Below, one piece after another: positions 7,772-15,880 of a stretch of 32,936 nt of DNA; position 1 is the stretch's first letter; every line of letters starts with the position of its first letter. The translations under genes were made by a program, and so were the position numbers. Source of the DNA: Victivallales bacterium (lineage in GTDB: Bacteria > Verrucomicrobiota > Lentisphaeria > Oligosphaerales > Lenti-02); assembly GCA_003245525.1 (NCBI GenBank), contig QKCY01000447.1:1-32936 (forward strand), read 5' to 3'. Under the pieces are notes generated by a model. That model did not search any database. It saw only the letters and a program-made list of their open reading frames with translations, and was not told where the DNA came from.

Positions 7772-8392
7772 ATGTTGCACGAGATCCACCACCCGTTGTT
7801 GCAGCACAAGCTCACCGCCCTGCGCGACCGGCGCACGGGCTGCAAGGAGTTCCGCGAACTGGCCAGCGAGATCACCCTCCTGCTGGCCTACGAGGCGCTC
7901 AAGGAAGTGGCGGTGGACGATTGCGAGATCGAGACGCCGCTGACCACCATGACCGGCAAGAAGCTGCGGAACGATCTGGTCATCGTTCCCGTGCTCCGGG
8001 CGGGCGTGGGGATGCTGGACGGAATGCTGACGCTGGTGCCCACCGCGCGGGTGGGGTTCGTGGGCATGTACCGCGATCCCGAGACCAAGGAGCCGGTGGA
8101 GTACTACTGCAAGCTGCCCGAGAACCTGGTGCATCCCCTGGCCATCGTCATCGACCCCATGCTGGCCACGGGCGGCTCGCTGGCGGCCACCGTGGACCTG
8201 CTGAAACGGTCTGGGATGGACCAGGTGCTCGTCATCTCCATCCTGGCCGCACCCGAGGGGGTCGCGGTGATGACCGAGCGCCATCCCGACGTTCCCGTCT
8301 ACACCGCCGCCGTGGACGAGCGGCTGAACGACCACAAGTACATTGTGCCCGGTCTCGGCGATGCCGGCGACCGGCTGTACGGCACCAAGTAG
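7772..8392 (+). CDS. upp: Uracil phosphoribosyltransferase
   Basis: This 206-aa cytosolic salvage enzyme makes UMP from uracil and PRPP. It has the family start (HEIHHPLLQHKLTALRDRRT), the flexible-loop region (VPVLRAGVGMLDGML), the PRPP-binding loop IDPMLATGGSLAA and the C-terminal uracil-contact segment (DERLNDHKYIVPGLGDAGDR). The length is typical. It is followed 28 nt later by a uracil/xanthine-type permease, so the pair forms an uptake-and-capture route for uracil. A GAGGGA-like ribosome site precedes the ATG. Confidence 0.97.
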   Translation: MLHEIHHPLLQHKLTALRDRRTGCKEFRELASEITLLLAYEALKEVAVDDCEIETPLTTMTGKKLRNDLVIVPVLRAGVGMLDGMLTLVPTARVGFVGMYRDPETKEPVEYYCKLPENLVHPLAIVIDPMLATGGSLAATVDLLKRSGMDQVLVISILAAPEGVAVMTERHPDVPVYTAAVDERLNDHKYIVPGLGDAGDRLYGTK

Positions 8393-8420
8393 CGTTCCCG
8401 ACCGCAGGAAAGGGCCTCGG

Positions 8421-9683
8421 ATGCCCGACGCCACCACTGTTCCCACCATGAACCGGGGCGGTTCCGCCCTGCTGGCCGTGCAACACGTCTTTGCCATGTT
8501 CGGGGCCACCGTGCTGGTGCCGATTCTGACCGGACTGAACCCGAGCGTGGCCCTGATCTCGGCTGGCTTGGGCACGCTGGTCTTCCATTTCGTGACCGGA
8601 AAGCAGGTGCCGGTCTTCCTGGGGTCGAGCTTTGCCTTCATCGGCGTGATCATCGCCGTGGGCAAGGGCGATCCGGCGAACTTCGGCTACGTGGGCGGTG
8701 GGATTCTGGTGGCCGGCTTGTTGTACTGCGTGTTTGCCGGGATCGTCCGGCTGGTCGGGCCAGGCATCGTGAAGAAGCTCTTTCCACCCGTGGTCACCGG
8801 TCCGGTCATCATGGTGATCGGGCTCCACCTGGCCCCGGTGGCGGTGGGCATGGCCGCCCAGAACTGGTGGCTGGCCCTGGTCCCGATCCTCACGATCATC
8901 GGGGTTTCCTGTTTCATGCAGGGGTTCTTCCGGCTGGTGCCGATCATCATCGGCATCGCGGCGGGATACCTGGTGGCGGTCAGTTGCGGCCTGGTTGACT
9001 TCTCGGCGGTGCAGACCGTGCTCGACCAACACCGGTTCTTCGTCTCGCCCAAGGACTTCACCTTGCCGAGATTCGGCTGGTCGGCGATTGCGGTCATCGC
9101 GCCCATCGCCATCGTCACCTTCATGGAGCACATCGGGGATGTGACCACGAACGGGGCCGTGGTGGGACGCGACTTCCTGACGAGTCCCGGCCTCCACCGG
9201 ACCCTGCTCGGGGACGGGCTGGCGACCATGCTGGCCGGCTGCATCGGCGCCCCCGCCAACACCACCTACAGCGAGAACACGGGGGTGTTGGCGGTGACCC
9301 GCAACTACAATCCCGCGATTCTGCGGCTGGCCGCCGTCTTCGCGATTCTACTCGGCCTGGTCAAGCCCGTGGGCGCCATCCTGCAGACGGTGCCGACGCC
9401 GGTCATGGGCGGAGTGAGCTTCATCCTCTTCGGTATGATCGCCTCCATCGGCATGCGCACCATCAGCGAGGCGAAGGTCGATTTCAGCCACAGCCGCAAC
9501 CTGATCATCGTGACGCTGATCCTGGTTACCGGTCTGGCCCGCCCGGTTCCCGATCTCTCCCCCGGCATCGCTGTGACCGTCGGCAAGCTACAGTTGGCGG
9601 GCATCAGCCTGGCAGCCCTGGTGGGACTGGTCGCCAATCTGGTGCTGCACCTGCTGCTGCCCGACAACCCCGACAGCGATTGA
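8421..9683 (+). CDS. uraA: NCS2-family uracil permease
   Basis: This 420-aa inner-membrane nucleobase transporter has about 14 hydrophobic segments. Family features are AVQHVFAMFGATVLVPILTG at the start, GSSFAFIGVI, the substrate-site region FMEHIGDVTTNG (Glu-His-Ile-Gly), and NTTYSENTGVLAVTRNYNP. The ATG at 8421 is used rather than the ORF-track start at 8343, which lies inside upp; AGGAAAGGG precedes it. Location next to upp supports uracil as substrate; xanthine or related bases cannot be excluded. It ends 3 bp before the stop codon of the convergent acetyltransferase gene. Confidence 0.92.
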   Translation: MPDATTVPTMNRGGSALLAVQHVFAMFGATVLVPILTGLNPSVALISAGLGTLVFHFVTGKQVPVFLGSSFAFIGVIIAVGKGDPANFGYVGGGILVAGLLYCVFAGIVRLVGPGIVKKLFPPVVTGPVIMVIGLHLAPVAVGMAAQNWWLALVPILTIIGVSCFMQGFFRLVPIIIGIAAGYLVAVSCGLVDFSAVQTVLDQHRFFVSPKDFTLPRFGWSAIAVIAPIAIVTFMEHIGDVTTNGAVVGRDFLTSPGLHRTLLGDGLATMLAGCIGAPANTTYSENTGVLAVTRNYNPAILRLAAVFAILLGLVKPVGAILQTVPTPVMGGVSFILFGMIASIGMRTISEAKVDFSHSRNLIIVTLILVTGLARPVPDLSPGIAVTVGKLQLAGISLAALVGLVANLVLHLLLPDNPDSD

Positions 9684-9686
9684 CCG

Positions 9687-10259
9687 CTAGACGTGCGTGG
9701 CAGCCTGCCACGCATTCCGGGTCAGCACATAGTGCCGCATGTTCATCTCGGTGCCCGAGCGGTCGTTCCATTCGGGCTCCTCGCTTTCCAGTTGGAACCC
9801 GTTGGCCTCGGCGGCCTGGATGGCGCAGTCGTTCTCCTCCCAGATGCCGGTCTCGATCCGGTCCGCGCCGAGTTCCTCGAAGATGTAGGGGAAGAGCAGG
9901 GCGCGCGCCTCGCGGCAATGGTTCTTGCGCCAGTAGGGCCGGGCGATGCGGTTGCCTTCCCCGGCCACCCGGCAGCCGTCCCGGTCCTCCAGGCAGAGGA
10001 AGAAGCGCCCGATGACCCGGTCGCTGGGGTTGTCCACCACCATCCAGGTCGAGAGCAGAGGGAGCGAGACGATCCGCTCCAACTCCTCCTGCGCCTCCTC
10101 GACCGAAGCGGGAGAGAGGGCGCCGCTCGAGGTGTGCATCTCCGGGTCGAGTCCCATCGTGAAATACTCGCGGGCGTCGGCTACCGGGTCCGGGGGGCGC
10201 AAGGTGACCACGTTCGACCGGAGAACCGGCACTGGCCGTGGCATGGGCATGCGGGACAT
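9687..10259 (-). CDS. GNAT-family N-acetyltransferase
   Basis: This 190-aa protein resembles the RimJ/RimL type of GNAT acetyltransferase, which moves an acetyl group from acetyl-CoA to an amine, often a protein N-terminus or antibiotic. It shows the strand-helix layout with VIGRFFLCLED, an acetyl-CoA loop region (RIARPYWRKNHCREARALLF) and the late IWEENDCAIQAAEANGFQLE segment, where the asparagine and following helix match the family (ENxxAIxxxEKxGF). The ATG at 10259 has AAGGA 8 nt upstream; the longer ORF-track start is unsupported. The substrate is unknown. Its last codons form the hairpin described separately. Confidence 0.85.
   Translation of the reverse strand: MSRMPMPRPVPVLRSNVVTLRPPDPVADAREYFTMGLDPEMHTSSGALSPASVEEAQEELERIVSLPLLSTWMVVDNPSDRVIGRFFLCLEDRDGCRVAGEGNRIARPYWRKNHCREARALLFPYIFEELGADRIETGIWEENDCAIQAAEANGFQLESEEPEWNDRSGTEMNMRHYVLTRNAWQAATHV
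9694..9714. terminator. Hairpin between convergent genes, possible bidirectional terminator
   Basis: A perfect 9-bp stem (TGCGTGGCA / TGCCACGCA) with a GCC loop lies 11 bp after the permease stop and inside the last codons of the convergent acetyltransferase. There is no T-run on either side, so intrinsic termination is uncertain; it may instead protect or pause transcripts. Confidence 0.4.
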
Positions 10260-10639
10260 GGCACTCTTCCTTGGACTGGCGGGGAGGGGGGGGATCGGTC
10301 CGCATTGCCGCACCGGGAAACGGGATGCACGGCAAAGCCGTCCCGTCTCCCCTCTCCAGGAGAGTCCGGAACCGACCATGGACGCCGTTTCCATTCCAGT
10401 TCCTGGGGGAGTTGGACTGGCAACGGCTACTACTCTCAGATCACTGCAGAATCGACAGAATAGCCTCATTATCCAGGTGTTGCGCCGCCATGACAAGGGA
10501 AATCATGGCTTGTTCACGGATTTCGTCAGCGGGACCCTCCGGGAGGTCGCAAAGGCCTGCGGTTGCCTTTTGTCCGGTGGCTGATTACGGTTGCTCCCCT
10601 GCGTTCCTCGTCATCCTGTCGTCTGCCGGAGTCGCTGCC
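10260..10639. other. Divergent intergenic region of 380 bp
   Basis: This gap separates the leftward acetyltransferase from the rightward glycosidase. I see no convincing gene. It holds a small hairpin around 10322-10346 (ACGGC-AAA-GCCGT within CGGGA/TCCCG) and a short palindrome CTCTCC-A-GGAGAG near 10354-10366. Plus-strand promoter candidates (TTGCGC near 10480, TTGCCT near 10563) are weak. Confidence 0.5.
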
Positions 10640-13498
10640 ATGCAACGTTCTTGTGTCGTCGCCCTGATTCTGCTTGCCTTCTTGGCTGGAGCCGAACCCT
10701 ACACCGGACTGGTCAGCACGGCTGGCGCGGTCTTTTTCGAGGCGGGCGGACAGCAGGCATTTGAGTTGCATCCGGCGCTGTTTGGGGCGGGTTGGCGGGG
10801 GAGCCGGGCGCTGCCGCGGAAGCTCGGCGAGGATACCGGCGATGTCTGCCGCGGGGTGATCCGGCATCCGGATGGCGGCTCGGTGGAGTCCGAACTGCGT
10901 GCGCAGCAGGTCGGCGACGCGCTGGATCTGCACTATGTGCTGACCACCAAGGACGAACTCAAACTGAACAGCCTGCATGTCTCCTTCAGCTTCCCCGAAG
11001 CGTTCCTCGCCGGGGCCAGCTACACGGTGGGGGGAGAGACAACGGCGTTTCCTGCCCAGTACGGCGAGACCCATCTGTGGCGGGGCGAAACGGTGTCGGA
11101 CGTGCGTTTCTCCTGGCCCGACGGGGCCTGGCTGCAGGTGGCGTTCGCCAATCCTGCACCGGTTCTGATCCAGGACGATCGCCGCTGGGGACCCTCCTTC
11201 GAGCTGCGCATTGGACCGCAGATGGACGACGCCAAGGCGGTCCCTGCCGGGCACGCTCTCGACGTGGACCTGAAAGTCAGTTCCAGCGCCGGCATCAAAC
11301 TCGACATCGACCGGCCGGTGACCATCGAGGCGGGCGACGACTGGGTGCCGCTTACCGTCGAACTGGACATCGAGCCCGGTTCCGCCCTGGACTTCTCCAG
11401 CCTGTTTCCCCGCGATCTTCCGGCAGGTCGGCATGGCTGGCTCCAGGTCCGCCCCGACGGCCAGTTCGTCTTTGCCGATGCGCCGGACCAGGCCCGGCGG
11501 TTCTACGGCGTCAACTTCTGCGGCACCGCCAACTATCTGGCCCACGAGGAGGCGGACCGGGTGGCCGAACGGCTCCAGCGGTTGGGCTACAACGCCCTGC
11601 GCTTCCACCACCACGAGCGCCCGCTGGAGGACCGCAGCCAGGGCCGTTCCACCGATCTGAATCCCGAGCGCCTTGATCAGTTCGACTACCTCTTCAATGC
11701 CCTCAAGCAGCGGGGGATCTACCTGACCACCGACTGCTATGTTTCCCGGGCCGTGGCGGCGAACGAGATCTGGCCCGACGCCAAGGGCGATGTGGAGATG
11801 GACGAGTTCAAGATGCTGGTGCCGGTGAACGAGCGGGCCTACGAGAACTGGGCCACCTTCATGCGGAACCTGCTGACCCATGTCAACCCCTACACCGGGC
11901 TCCGCTATGCCGACGATCCGGCTCTGGCCTGGCTGGCCCTGATCAACGAGGGCACCTTCACCCGCCTCATCGGCCGAGTGAGCGACCGGGTCCGCCCGGA
12001 CTGGGAACGGGCCTGGGGAGCTTGGCTTAAGCAGCGCTACGGCACCGCCGAGGCGGTAGCCAAGGCCTGGAACACCGAGTTTGCGGGCGACCTCTCCGTC
12101 CCGCAGGCCGAGCTGGCGAAATCCTTCACGAAGGACGATCCGCAGAGCCGCGATTTCGCCGTCTTCCTGGCCGAGAGCGATCGGGACATGTTCCGGCGTA
12201 TGAAGCACTTCCTGCGCGACGAGATCGGCACGAAGGCTCTGCTGACCAATATGAACTGCGGTACCAACACCCCGCAGAACCAGCTCGCCCGCGCCGAGTT
12301 CGACTATGTGGACGACCATTTCTACGTGGACCATCCCCAGTTCCTCGACCAGCGGTGGCGGCTGCCTTCCCGGTGCGGCAACACCAGTCCGGCCTTGGTT
12401 GGTGCGCCGGGCGGTCGCCATACGGCCTTCACCCGCATCTATGGCAAGCCCTTCACGATCAGTGAGTTCAACTACTCGGGACCGGGCCGCTACCGGGGCG
12501 TGGGTGGGATTCTGACCGGGTGCATGGGGGCCTTGCAGGACTGGTCGGTCATCTGGCGTTTCGCCTATAGCCATAGCTCCGCCAGTATGCTTTCCCCCCG
12601 CACGGCTGGCTATTTCGATATGGCGTCCGACCCCCTGAACCAGGCGGCGGAACGGGCGAGCCTCTGCCTCTTCCTGCGGGGGGATATGGCCCCGGCCCCG
12701 CGTGCCGTGGCCATGACCTTCGATCCGGTCGCCATCACCGCCGGGCAGGACACCCAAGGGGCCGTGGCCCCCGGCTGGAGCGCGTTGGTATCCGTGGTGC
12801 GCGTGGGCACCTTCCTGGGGGATCGTGCCGCCAAGGTACCTGCCGACATCGCGTTGCCCGACACGTCCTCCGCTCCCGCCCAGGCGGCAGCGGTGATTGC
12901 CGAGCCCTATCGCAAAGAGGCCGGGACGGAGATCCTGGCCCAACTGCGGGAACGGGGTTGGTTGCCCGCCGACAATGCGACCGACTTGGAGGCCAAACGG
13001 GGCCAGAGCGCGAACAACCAGTTCCTGATGGACGGCGAGAAGAATGTGATGGTACTCGATACGCCGTGCACCGCCGGTGGCTATGCGCCTGCCGGGCAGA
13101 CCGTGCGGACGGCGGCGGCGGATTTTGCCATCGACGGGGCCGGGGAGGGGGCCACGATCTGGATCTCCAGCCTGGACGGCAAGCCGATCCAGACCAGCCA
13201 GCGGCTGCTGCTCACCCATTTGACCGACCTCCAGAACACCTCGGTCCACTATGCCGAACGAGCCCGCCAGATTCTGCTGTCCTGGGGAAAACTGCCGCAC
13301 TTGGTGCGGGTGGGGGCGGCCACGGTGACGCTCCACCGGGCCGATGGGCCCTTGCCCAAGGTCTATGCCTTGGCCACGAACGGCCGCCGGACCGGCGAGG
13401 TCCCGGTCAGCCGGGGAGCGGGCGGGGCACTGGTGCTGGACATCTCTACCAAGGGGCCGGATGGGGCCCGGATGCTCTACGAACTGGACTTCCGGTAG
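10640..13498 (+). CDS. Large secreted glycoside hydrolase, clan GH-A (GH5-like)
   Basis: This 952-aa exported protein begins with a signal peptide (MQRSCVVALILLAFLAGAEP). A beta-rich N-terminal part of about 280 residues is followed by a TIM barrel starting near RRFYGVNFCGTANYLA, with GYNALRFHHHERP typical of the second barrel strand. Acid/base Glu is likely E437 (ALINEGTF) and nucleophile E609 (FTISEFNYSG), the paired motifs of clan GH-A. A C-terminal beta domain ends the protein. It probably cleaves a beta-linked polysaccharide in the periplasm or outside; the exact family and substrate are not determined. The ATG at 10640 gives the signal peptide, with GGAG 9 nt upstream; the ORF-track extension to 10238 overlaps the acetyltransferase start region and is rejected. 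Confidence 0.85.
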   Translation: MQRSCVVALILLAFLAGAEPYTGLVSTAGAVFFEAGGQQAFELHPALFGAGWRGSRALPRKLGEDTGDVCRGVIRHPDGGSVESELRAQQVGDALDLHYVLTTKDELKLNSLHVSFSFPEAFLAGASYTVGGETTAFPAQYGETHLWRGETVSDVRFSWPDGAWLQVAFANPAPVLIQDDRRWGPSFELRIGPQMDDAKAVPAGHALDVDLKVSSSAGIKLDIDRPVTIEAGDDWVPLTVELDIEPGSALDFSSLFPRDLPAGRHGWLQVRPDGQFVFADAPDQARRFYGVNFCGTANYLAHEEADRVAERLQRLGYNALRFHHHERPLEDRSQGRSTDLNPERLDQFDYLFNALKQRGIYLTTDCYVSRAVAANEIWPDAKGDVEMDEFKMLVPVNERAYENWATFMRNLLTHVNPYTGLRYADDPALAWLALINEGTFTRLIGRVSDRVRPDWERAWGAWLKQRYGTAEAVAKAWNTEFAGDLSVPQAELAKSFTKDDPQSRDFAVFLAESDRDMFRRMKHFLRDEIGTKALLTNMNCGTNTPQNQLARAEFDYVDDHFYVDHPQFLDQRWRLPSRCGNTSPALVGAPGGRHTAFTRIYGKPFTISEFNYSGPGRYRGVGGILTGCMGALQDWSVIWRFAYSHSSASMLSPRTAGYFDMASDPLNQAAERASLCLFLRGDMAPAPRAVAMTFDPVAITAGQDTQGAVAPGWSALVSVVRVGTFLGDRAAKVPADIALPDTSSAPAQAAAVIAEPYRKEAGTEILAQLRERGWLPADNATDLEAKRGQSANNQFLMDGEKNVMVLDTPCTAGGYAPAGQTVRTAAADFAIDGAGEGATIWISSLDGKPIQTSQRLLLTHLTDLQNTSVHYAERARQILLSWGKLPHLVRVGAATVTLHRADGPLPKVYALATNGRRTGEVPVSRGAGGALVLDISTKGPDGARMLYELDFR

Positions 13499-13509
13499 TG
13501 AACAGGAGA

Positions 13510-13535
13510 CCTGCGGGGACGGGTGCCCCCGCAGG
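13510..13535. terminator. Bidirectional hairpin between convergent genes
   Basis: CCTGCGGGG pairs perfectly with CCCCGCAGG across an 8-nt loop. It sits 12 bp after the glycosidase stop and 12 bp before the porin stop on the other strand, the expected place for a shared terminator. No clear T-run follows on either strand. Confidence 0.6.
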
Positions 13536-13546
13536 CCTCGGACCGT

Positions 13547-14731
13547 CTAGAACTCGATGGCGAGCTGGGCGGTCAGGGTATCCTCCTCGGTGTCGTTGCC
13601 GTCGTCATAGGTACCATGGAGGTACTCCAGCGACAGGATGGCGGCACCGTAATCGCCCTCATGGAGCAGGTAGGAGGCGGCGACGCCGTAGCGGGTGTCG
13701 GGGAGCCAGTCGTTCAGGTCCTCGCCGCGCTCGTACTTGAGGGCCACGCCCAGCTTTTCGGTGGCGGCGAAGGAAGCCTCGAAGTTCCAGGCGCTGGGCC
13801 GGGCGGAAGCGGCGGCGACTTCGCCAGCGGCGAAGTCGTCGAGCGCGCCCACGTATTCGGCCAGGAAGCCGAAGCGCCCCATGGTCAGGCAGGCGAAGGC
13901 GTTGATGCCATCCACCTTGTCCGCCACGAGAACATCCCCCGTGAGCTCGTCGATGCGGTCGGTGATCCCGTCCGAGTCGGCCAGGTTGGTGGTGTAGGCC
14001 ACGCCCAGTTCGAGAATGACATCATCGCTGAAGGAATGGGCGTAGGAGAGGGCGAGGACCAAGTCGTCGAGCTGGCTCTCGTCATCATCCTCGATGTCGC
14101 CGTTGAACACGGTCAGGCTGAGGTCCAGGTTGCCGAATACCGCGCCTAGCTGGGCGGCGCTTTCGCGGGTCTCGCTGAGCTCAAGCACGAGCGGATCGGT
14201 GATGAAGCTGGATCCGAAGGCACCGAAGGGCACATACATCTTGCCCACTTCGAGGTAGAGCGGGAAGGCGTCGGGGTTGCCGAGCCGGAGGATGCCCACA
14301 TCCACGGTGACGTCCTCGGTATCGTCCTCCTCGTAGAGCAGCACGACTTCGCCTGCAATCCAGTCGTTCAGCCGGGCCTCCAGTCCGATCTCGACGACGG
14401 CTAGGGTGAGATCCGATCCCTTCGCCTCGGCGGCGGGATCGTCGGAGGAGGTCCTGGCGTAGCCTGCCTCGACTTCCACCACCCCGTGAATCGTGAGGTG
14501 GTCTGACCAAGGCTGGGCGGGGATGACGGGCCGGGCTGTCTGCGTTGCCAACTGGGCGGCCTGGACGGCAATGGTCTGCTGCTGGGTCTGGACGAGCCGT
14601 TCGAACTCGGCCATGCGGGCCTTGAGGGCCTCGAATTCGGCCCGGGAAACGGTGCTTTCCTGGGCAGTGGCCAAGCCAACCAGGGATAGCAGGCCCGCAA
14701 GGGCGATACGCGGCAGGACGGGGGTTCTCAT
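13547..14731 (-). CDS. LbtU-like outer-membrane porin
   Basis: This 394-aa exported beta-barrel protein has a signal peptide (MRTPVLPRIALAGLLSLVGL, cleaved after ATA), a short coiled coil (FEALKARMAEFERLVQTQQQ) and an acidic barrel with alternating hydrophobic strands ending in Phe (TAQLAIEF), an outer-membrane insertion signature. The layout matches the LbtU family, first described as a siderophore-uptake barrel in Legionella; that role is not proven here. The barrel loops are strongly acidic (YEEDDTEDVTVD, DIEDDDESQLDD), which could favour cations. The start at 14731 is chosen because it yields a clean signal peptide; the ORF-track start at 14779 does not. The only room for a separate promoter is upstream of or within the hairpin located 34 nt before the start codon, so expression may depend on read-through from the small gene upstream. 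Confidence 0.8.
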   Translation of the reverse strand: MRTPVLPRIALAGLLSLVGLATAQESTVSRAEFEALKARMAEFERLVQTQQQTIAVQAAQLATQTARPVIPAQPWSDHLTIHGVVEVEAGYARTSSDDPAAEAKGSDLTLAVVEIGLEARLNDWIAGEVVLLYEEDDTEDVTVDVGILRLGNPDAFPLYLEVGKMYVPFGAFGSSFITDPLVLELSETRESAAQLGAVFGNLDLSLTVFNGDIEDDDESQLDDLVLALSYAHSFSDDVILELGVAYTTNLADSDGITDRIDELTGDVLVADKVDGINAFACLTMGRFGFLAEYVGALDDFAAGEVAAASARPSAWNFEASFAATEKLGVALKYERGEDLNDWLPDTRYGVAASYLLHEGDYGAAILSLEYLHGTYDDGNDTEEDTLTAQLAIEF

Positions 14732-14764
14732 CGGTGGACTCTCGATTTGGTCTGGAAAACAAAC

Positions 14765-14809
14765 GAGGGCGCAAGGCAACCCGAGGAATCGGGCAGTCCT
14801 TGCGCCCTC
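14765..14809 (-). terminator. Strong hairpin with T-rich tail between small gene and porin
   Basis: A perfect 12-bp stem (GAGGGCGCAAGG / CCTTGCGCCCTC) encloses an inner 5-bp stem (CCCGA / TCGGG) with a 4-nt loop. On the minus strand it is followed by GTTTGTTTTCC. It lies 51 nt after the small-protein stop and 33 nt before the porin start, so it could be a full terminator, a partial terminator or an attenuator. Confidence 0.8.
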
Positions 14810-14860
14810 ACTTTCCGGCTCGATTGGCCGGACCGTAGGACGGATAGCGCAGGCGATGGC

Positions 14861-15133
14861 CTATTCGGTGGTGGCGAGTAGGTCGATCAGCCGCTTGCGC
14901 AGGGTTTCGAGTTGTTTCGACTTGAAGGAGCGCCGGGTGTCGTCGAGCACGGCGATCACCTCGGCCAAAGTCTGGCGCAGAAGACGCTGATGGGGACAGC
15001 GCACGGTGGGGCACGTAGCGAGGTCGACATGGGCGTGGGCTCCTTGGCTGACGTGGTGTAGAAGCTCTTGGTGAGCCTTGAGGCGCAGCGCCAGTTCTTC
15101 GGCGCTGCCCGCCAAGGCATCATGGATGGTCAT
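14861..15133 (-). CDS. Small Cys/His-containing helical protein, unknown function
   Basis: This 90-aa protein has no signal peptide or membrane segment. It contains a HAHVDLATCPTVRCPH motif (His-x-His, then two Cys five apart and a further His) that could bind a metal, and a basic helical C-terminus (DDTRRSFKSKQLETLRKRLI). The ATG at 15133 is preceded by GGGAG; the ORF-track start at 15172 would be TTG and lacks support. Its promoter carries a perfect palindrome over a consensus -10, close to a DtxR/MntR-type regulator gene. It lies upstream of the LbtU-like porin on the same strand, separated by a hairpin. I do not recognise a named family. A role in cytosolic metal sensing, storage or delivery is inference from the motif and neighbours. 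Confidence 0.8.
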   Translation of the reverse strand: MTIHDALAGSAEELALRLKAHQELLHHVSQGAHAHVDLATCPTVRCPHQRLLRQTLAEVIAVLDDTRRSFKSKQLETLRKRLIDLLATTE

Positions 15134-15181
15134 GCCTGCACTCTCCCGAGGGGTGGCTGTGGAGGCGGTCAAACCGCATAG

Positions 15182-15218
15182 TATGTTACATTATAACATA
15201 ACAAGGAAAAGGGTGCAA
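15182..15218 (-). promoter_or_regulatory. Promoter with palindromic operator for the Cys/His protein
   Basis: On the minus strand TTGCAC (15213-15218), a 17-bp spacer and a perfect TATAAT (15190-15195) form a strong promoter. The 19-bp palindrome TATGTTACATTATAACATA (15182-15200, 7-bp arms, 5-bp centre) covers the whole -10. A repressor bound here would block polymerase. The half-site TATGTTA recurs at the dtxR-type and dmeF-type promoters nearby, so the neighbouring regulator is the natural candidate. Confidence 0.75.
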
Positions 15219-15286
15219 CCAGTATGGGCCAACAAGCTGGGCGGTATCGCGGCAGGCAACCCGTCCCGCCGCGCGAAGGAGGGAGG

Positions 15287-15817
15287 TCACTCCTGGTCGG
15301 CTGGCGAGGCGGGGGAATGGTGGAGATCGTCGAGCGCCAGTTCCATGCAGCGTTCGCACTTCTCGGGTTCTTCCGCAGGTTCGCAGAAGTACTCGTAGCT
15401 GCGGATCCATTTTGCCCCCCCGCGCGGGCAGCGTTGCACGAAATCCATGAAACTGGCCAGATGGTCCAGCACTTCCTTGTCCACGGCGTGCTCCAGCCGG
15501 CAGGCATTGCTCTCGGCCAACTCGTCCCGGAGCAAGAGCACATCGGTCAAGAACCGTTTCAGCACATCGTGCCGGTGCTGGATGCGCTTGGCGATGGTCT
15601 GCCCCTGCTCGGTCAGAGTCGGCTGGGCATAGGGCTGGTAGTGGACCAGGCCCTTCTCCGCCAGCGATCGCAAGGCCAGCGTCACGCTCGGCTTGCGCAC
15701 CGAGAGCCGTTCGGCGATATCCGTCACCCGCGCCTCGCCCGCCGAACGGATCAGCGACGCGATCGTCTCGAGATAGTCTTCCATCTCGCGGCTAAGAGTG
15801 AGGGTGGCAGCGGTCAT
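15287..15817 (-). CDS. DtxR/MntR-family metal-dependent transcriptional regulator
   Basis: This 176-aa repressor binds DNA when loaded with Fe(II) or Mn(II). It has an N-terminal winged helix-turn-helix (EMEDYLETIASLI, RVTDIAERLSVRKPSVTLAL) and a metal-binding and dimerisation domain (HRHDVLKRFL, SNACRLEHAV). By alignment from memory, D14, E17 and H83 match MntR ligands D8, E11 and H77, whereas C106-x-x-E109-H110 matches the Cys102-x-x-Glu105-His106 site of DtxR. The site is therefore a mix of the Mn- and Fe-type patterns. Four more Cys near the C-terminus (C130, C145, C154, C157) could hold another metal or a disulfide. No SH3-like third domain is present. A shared motif covers its own -10, so autoregulation is likely. 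Neighbours are a porin, a Cys/His protein and a CDF exporter. Confidence 0.92.
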   Translation of the reverse strand: MTAATLTLSREMEDYLETIASLIRSAGEARVTDIAERLSVRKPSVTLALRSLAEKGLVHYQPYAQPTLTEQGQTIAKRIQHRHDVLKRFLTDVLLLRDELAESNACRLEHAVDKEVLDHLASFMDFVQRCPRGGAKWIRSYEYFCEPAEEPEKCERCMELALDDLHHSPASPADQE

Positions 15818-15837
15818 TTTCGGCTCCGGAACAGGGC

Positions 15838-15880
15838 GTGTTTTGTTTGCCTAACATGGCGGCGCAAAAACGGATGTCAA
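15838..15880 (-). promoter_or_regulatory. Promoter and putative operator of the DtxR-type regulator
   Basis: A consensus -35 TTGACA (15875-15880 on the minus strand) lies 16-18 bp before a -10 region that overlaps the motif ATGTTAGGCAAACAAAACAC (15838-15857). The core TGTTAGGCAAACA has imperfect dyad symmetry (TGTT...AACA). The same 20 bp, with one change, overlaps the exporter promoter. Confidence 0.65.

Noticed and set aside
10526-13336. 936-aa minus-strand ORF
   Set aside because: Shadow of the secreted glycosidase, whose signal peptide and catalytic Glu pair are clear on the plus strand.
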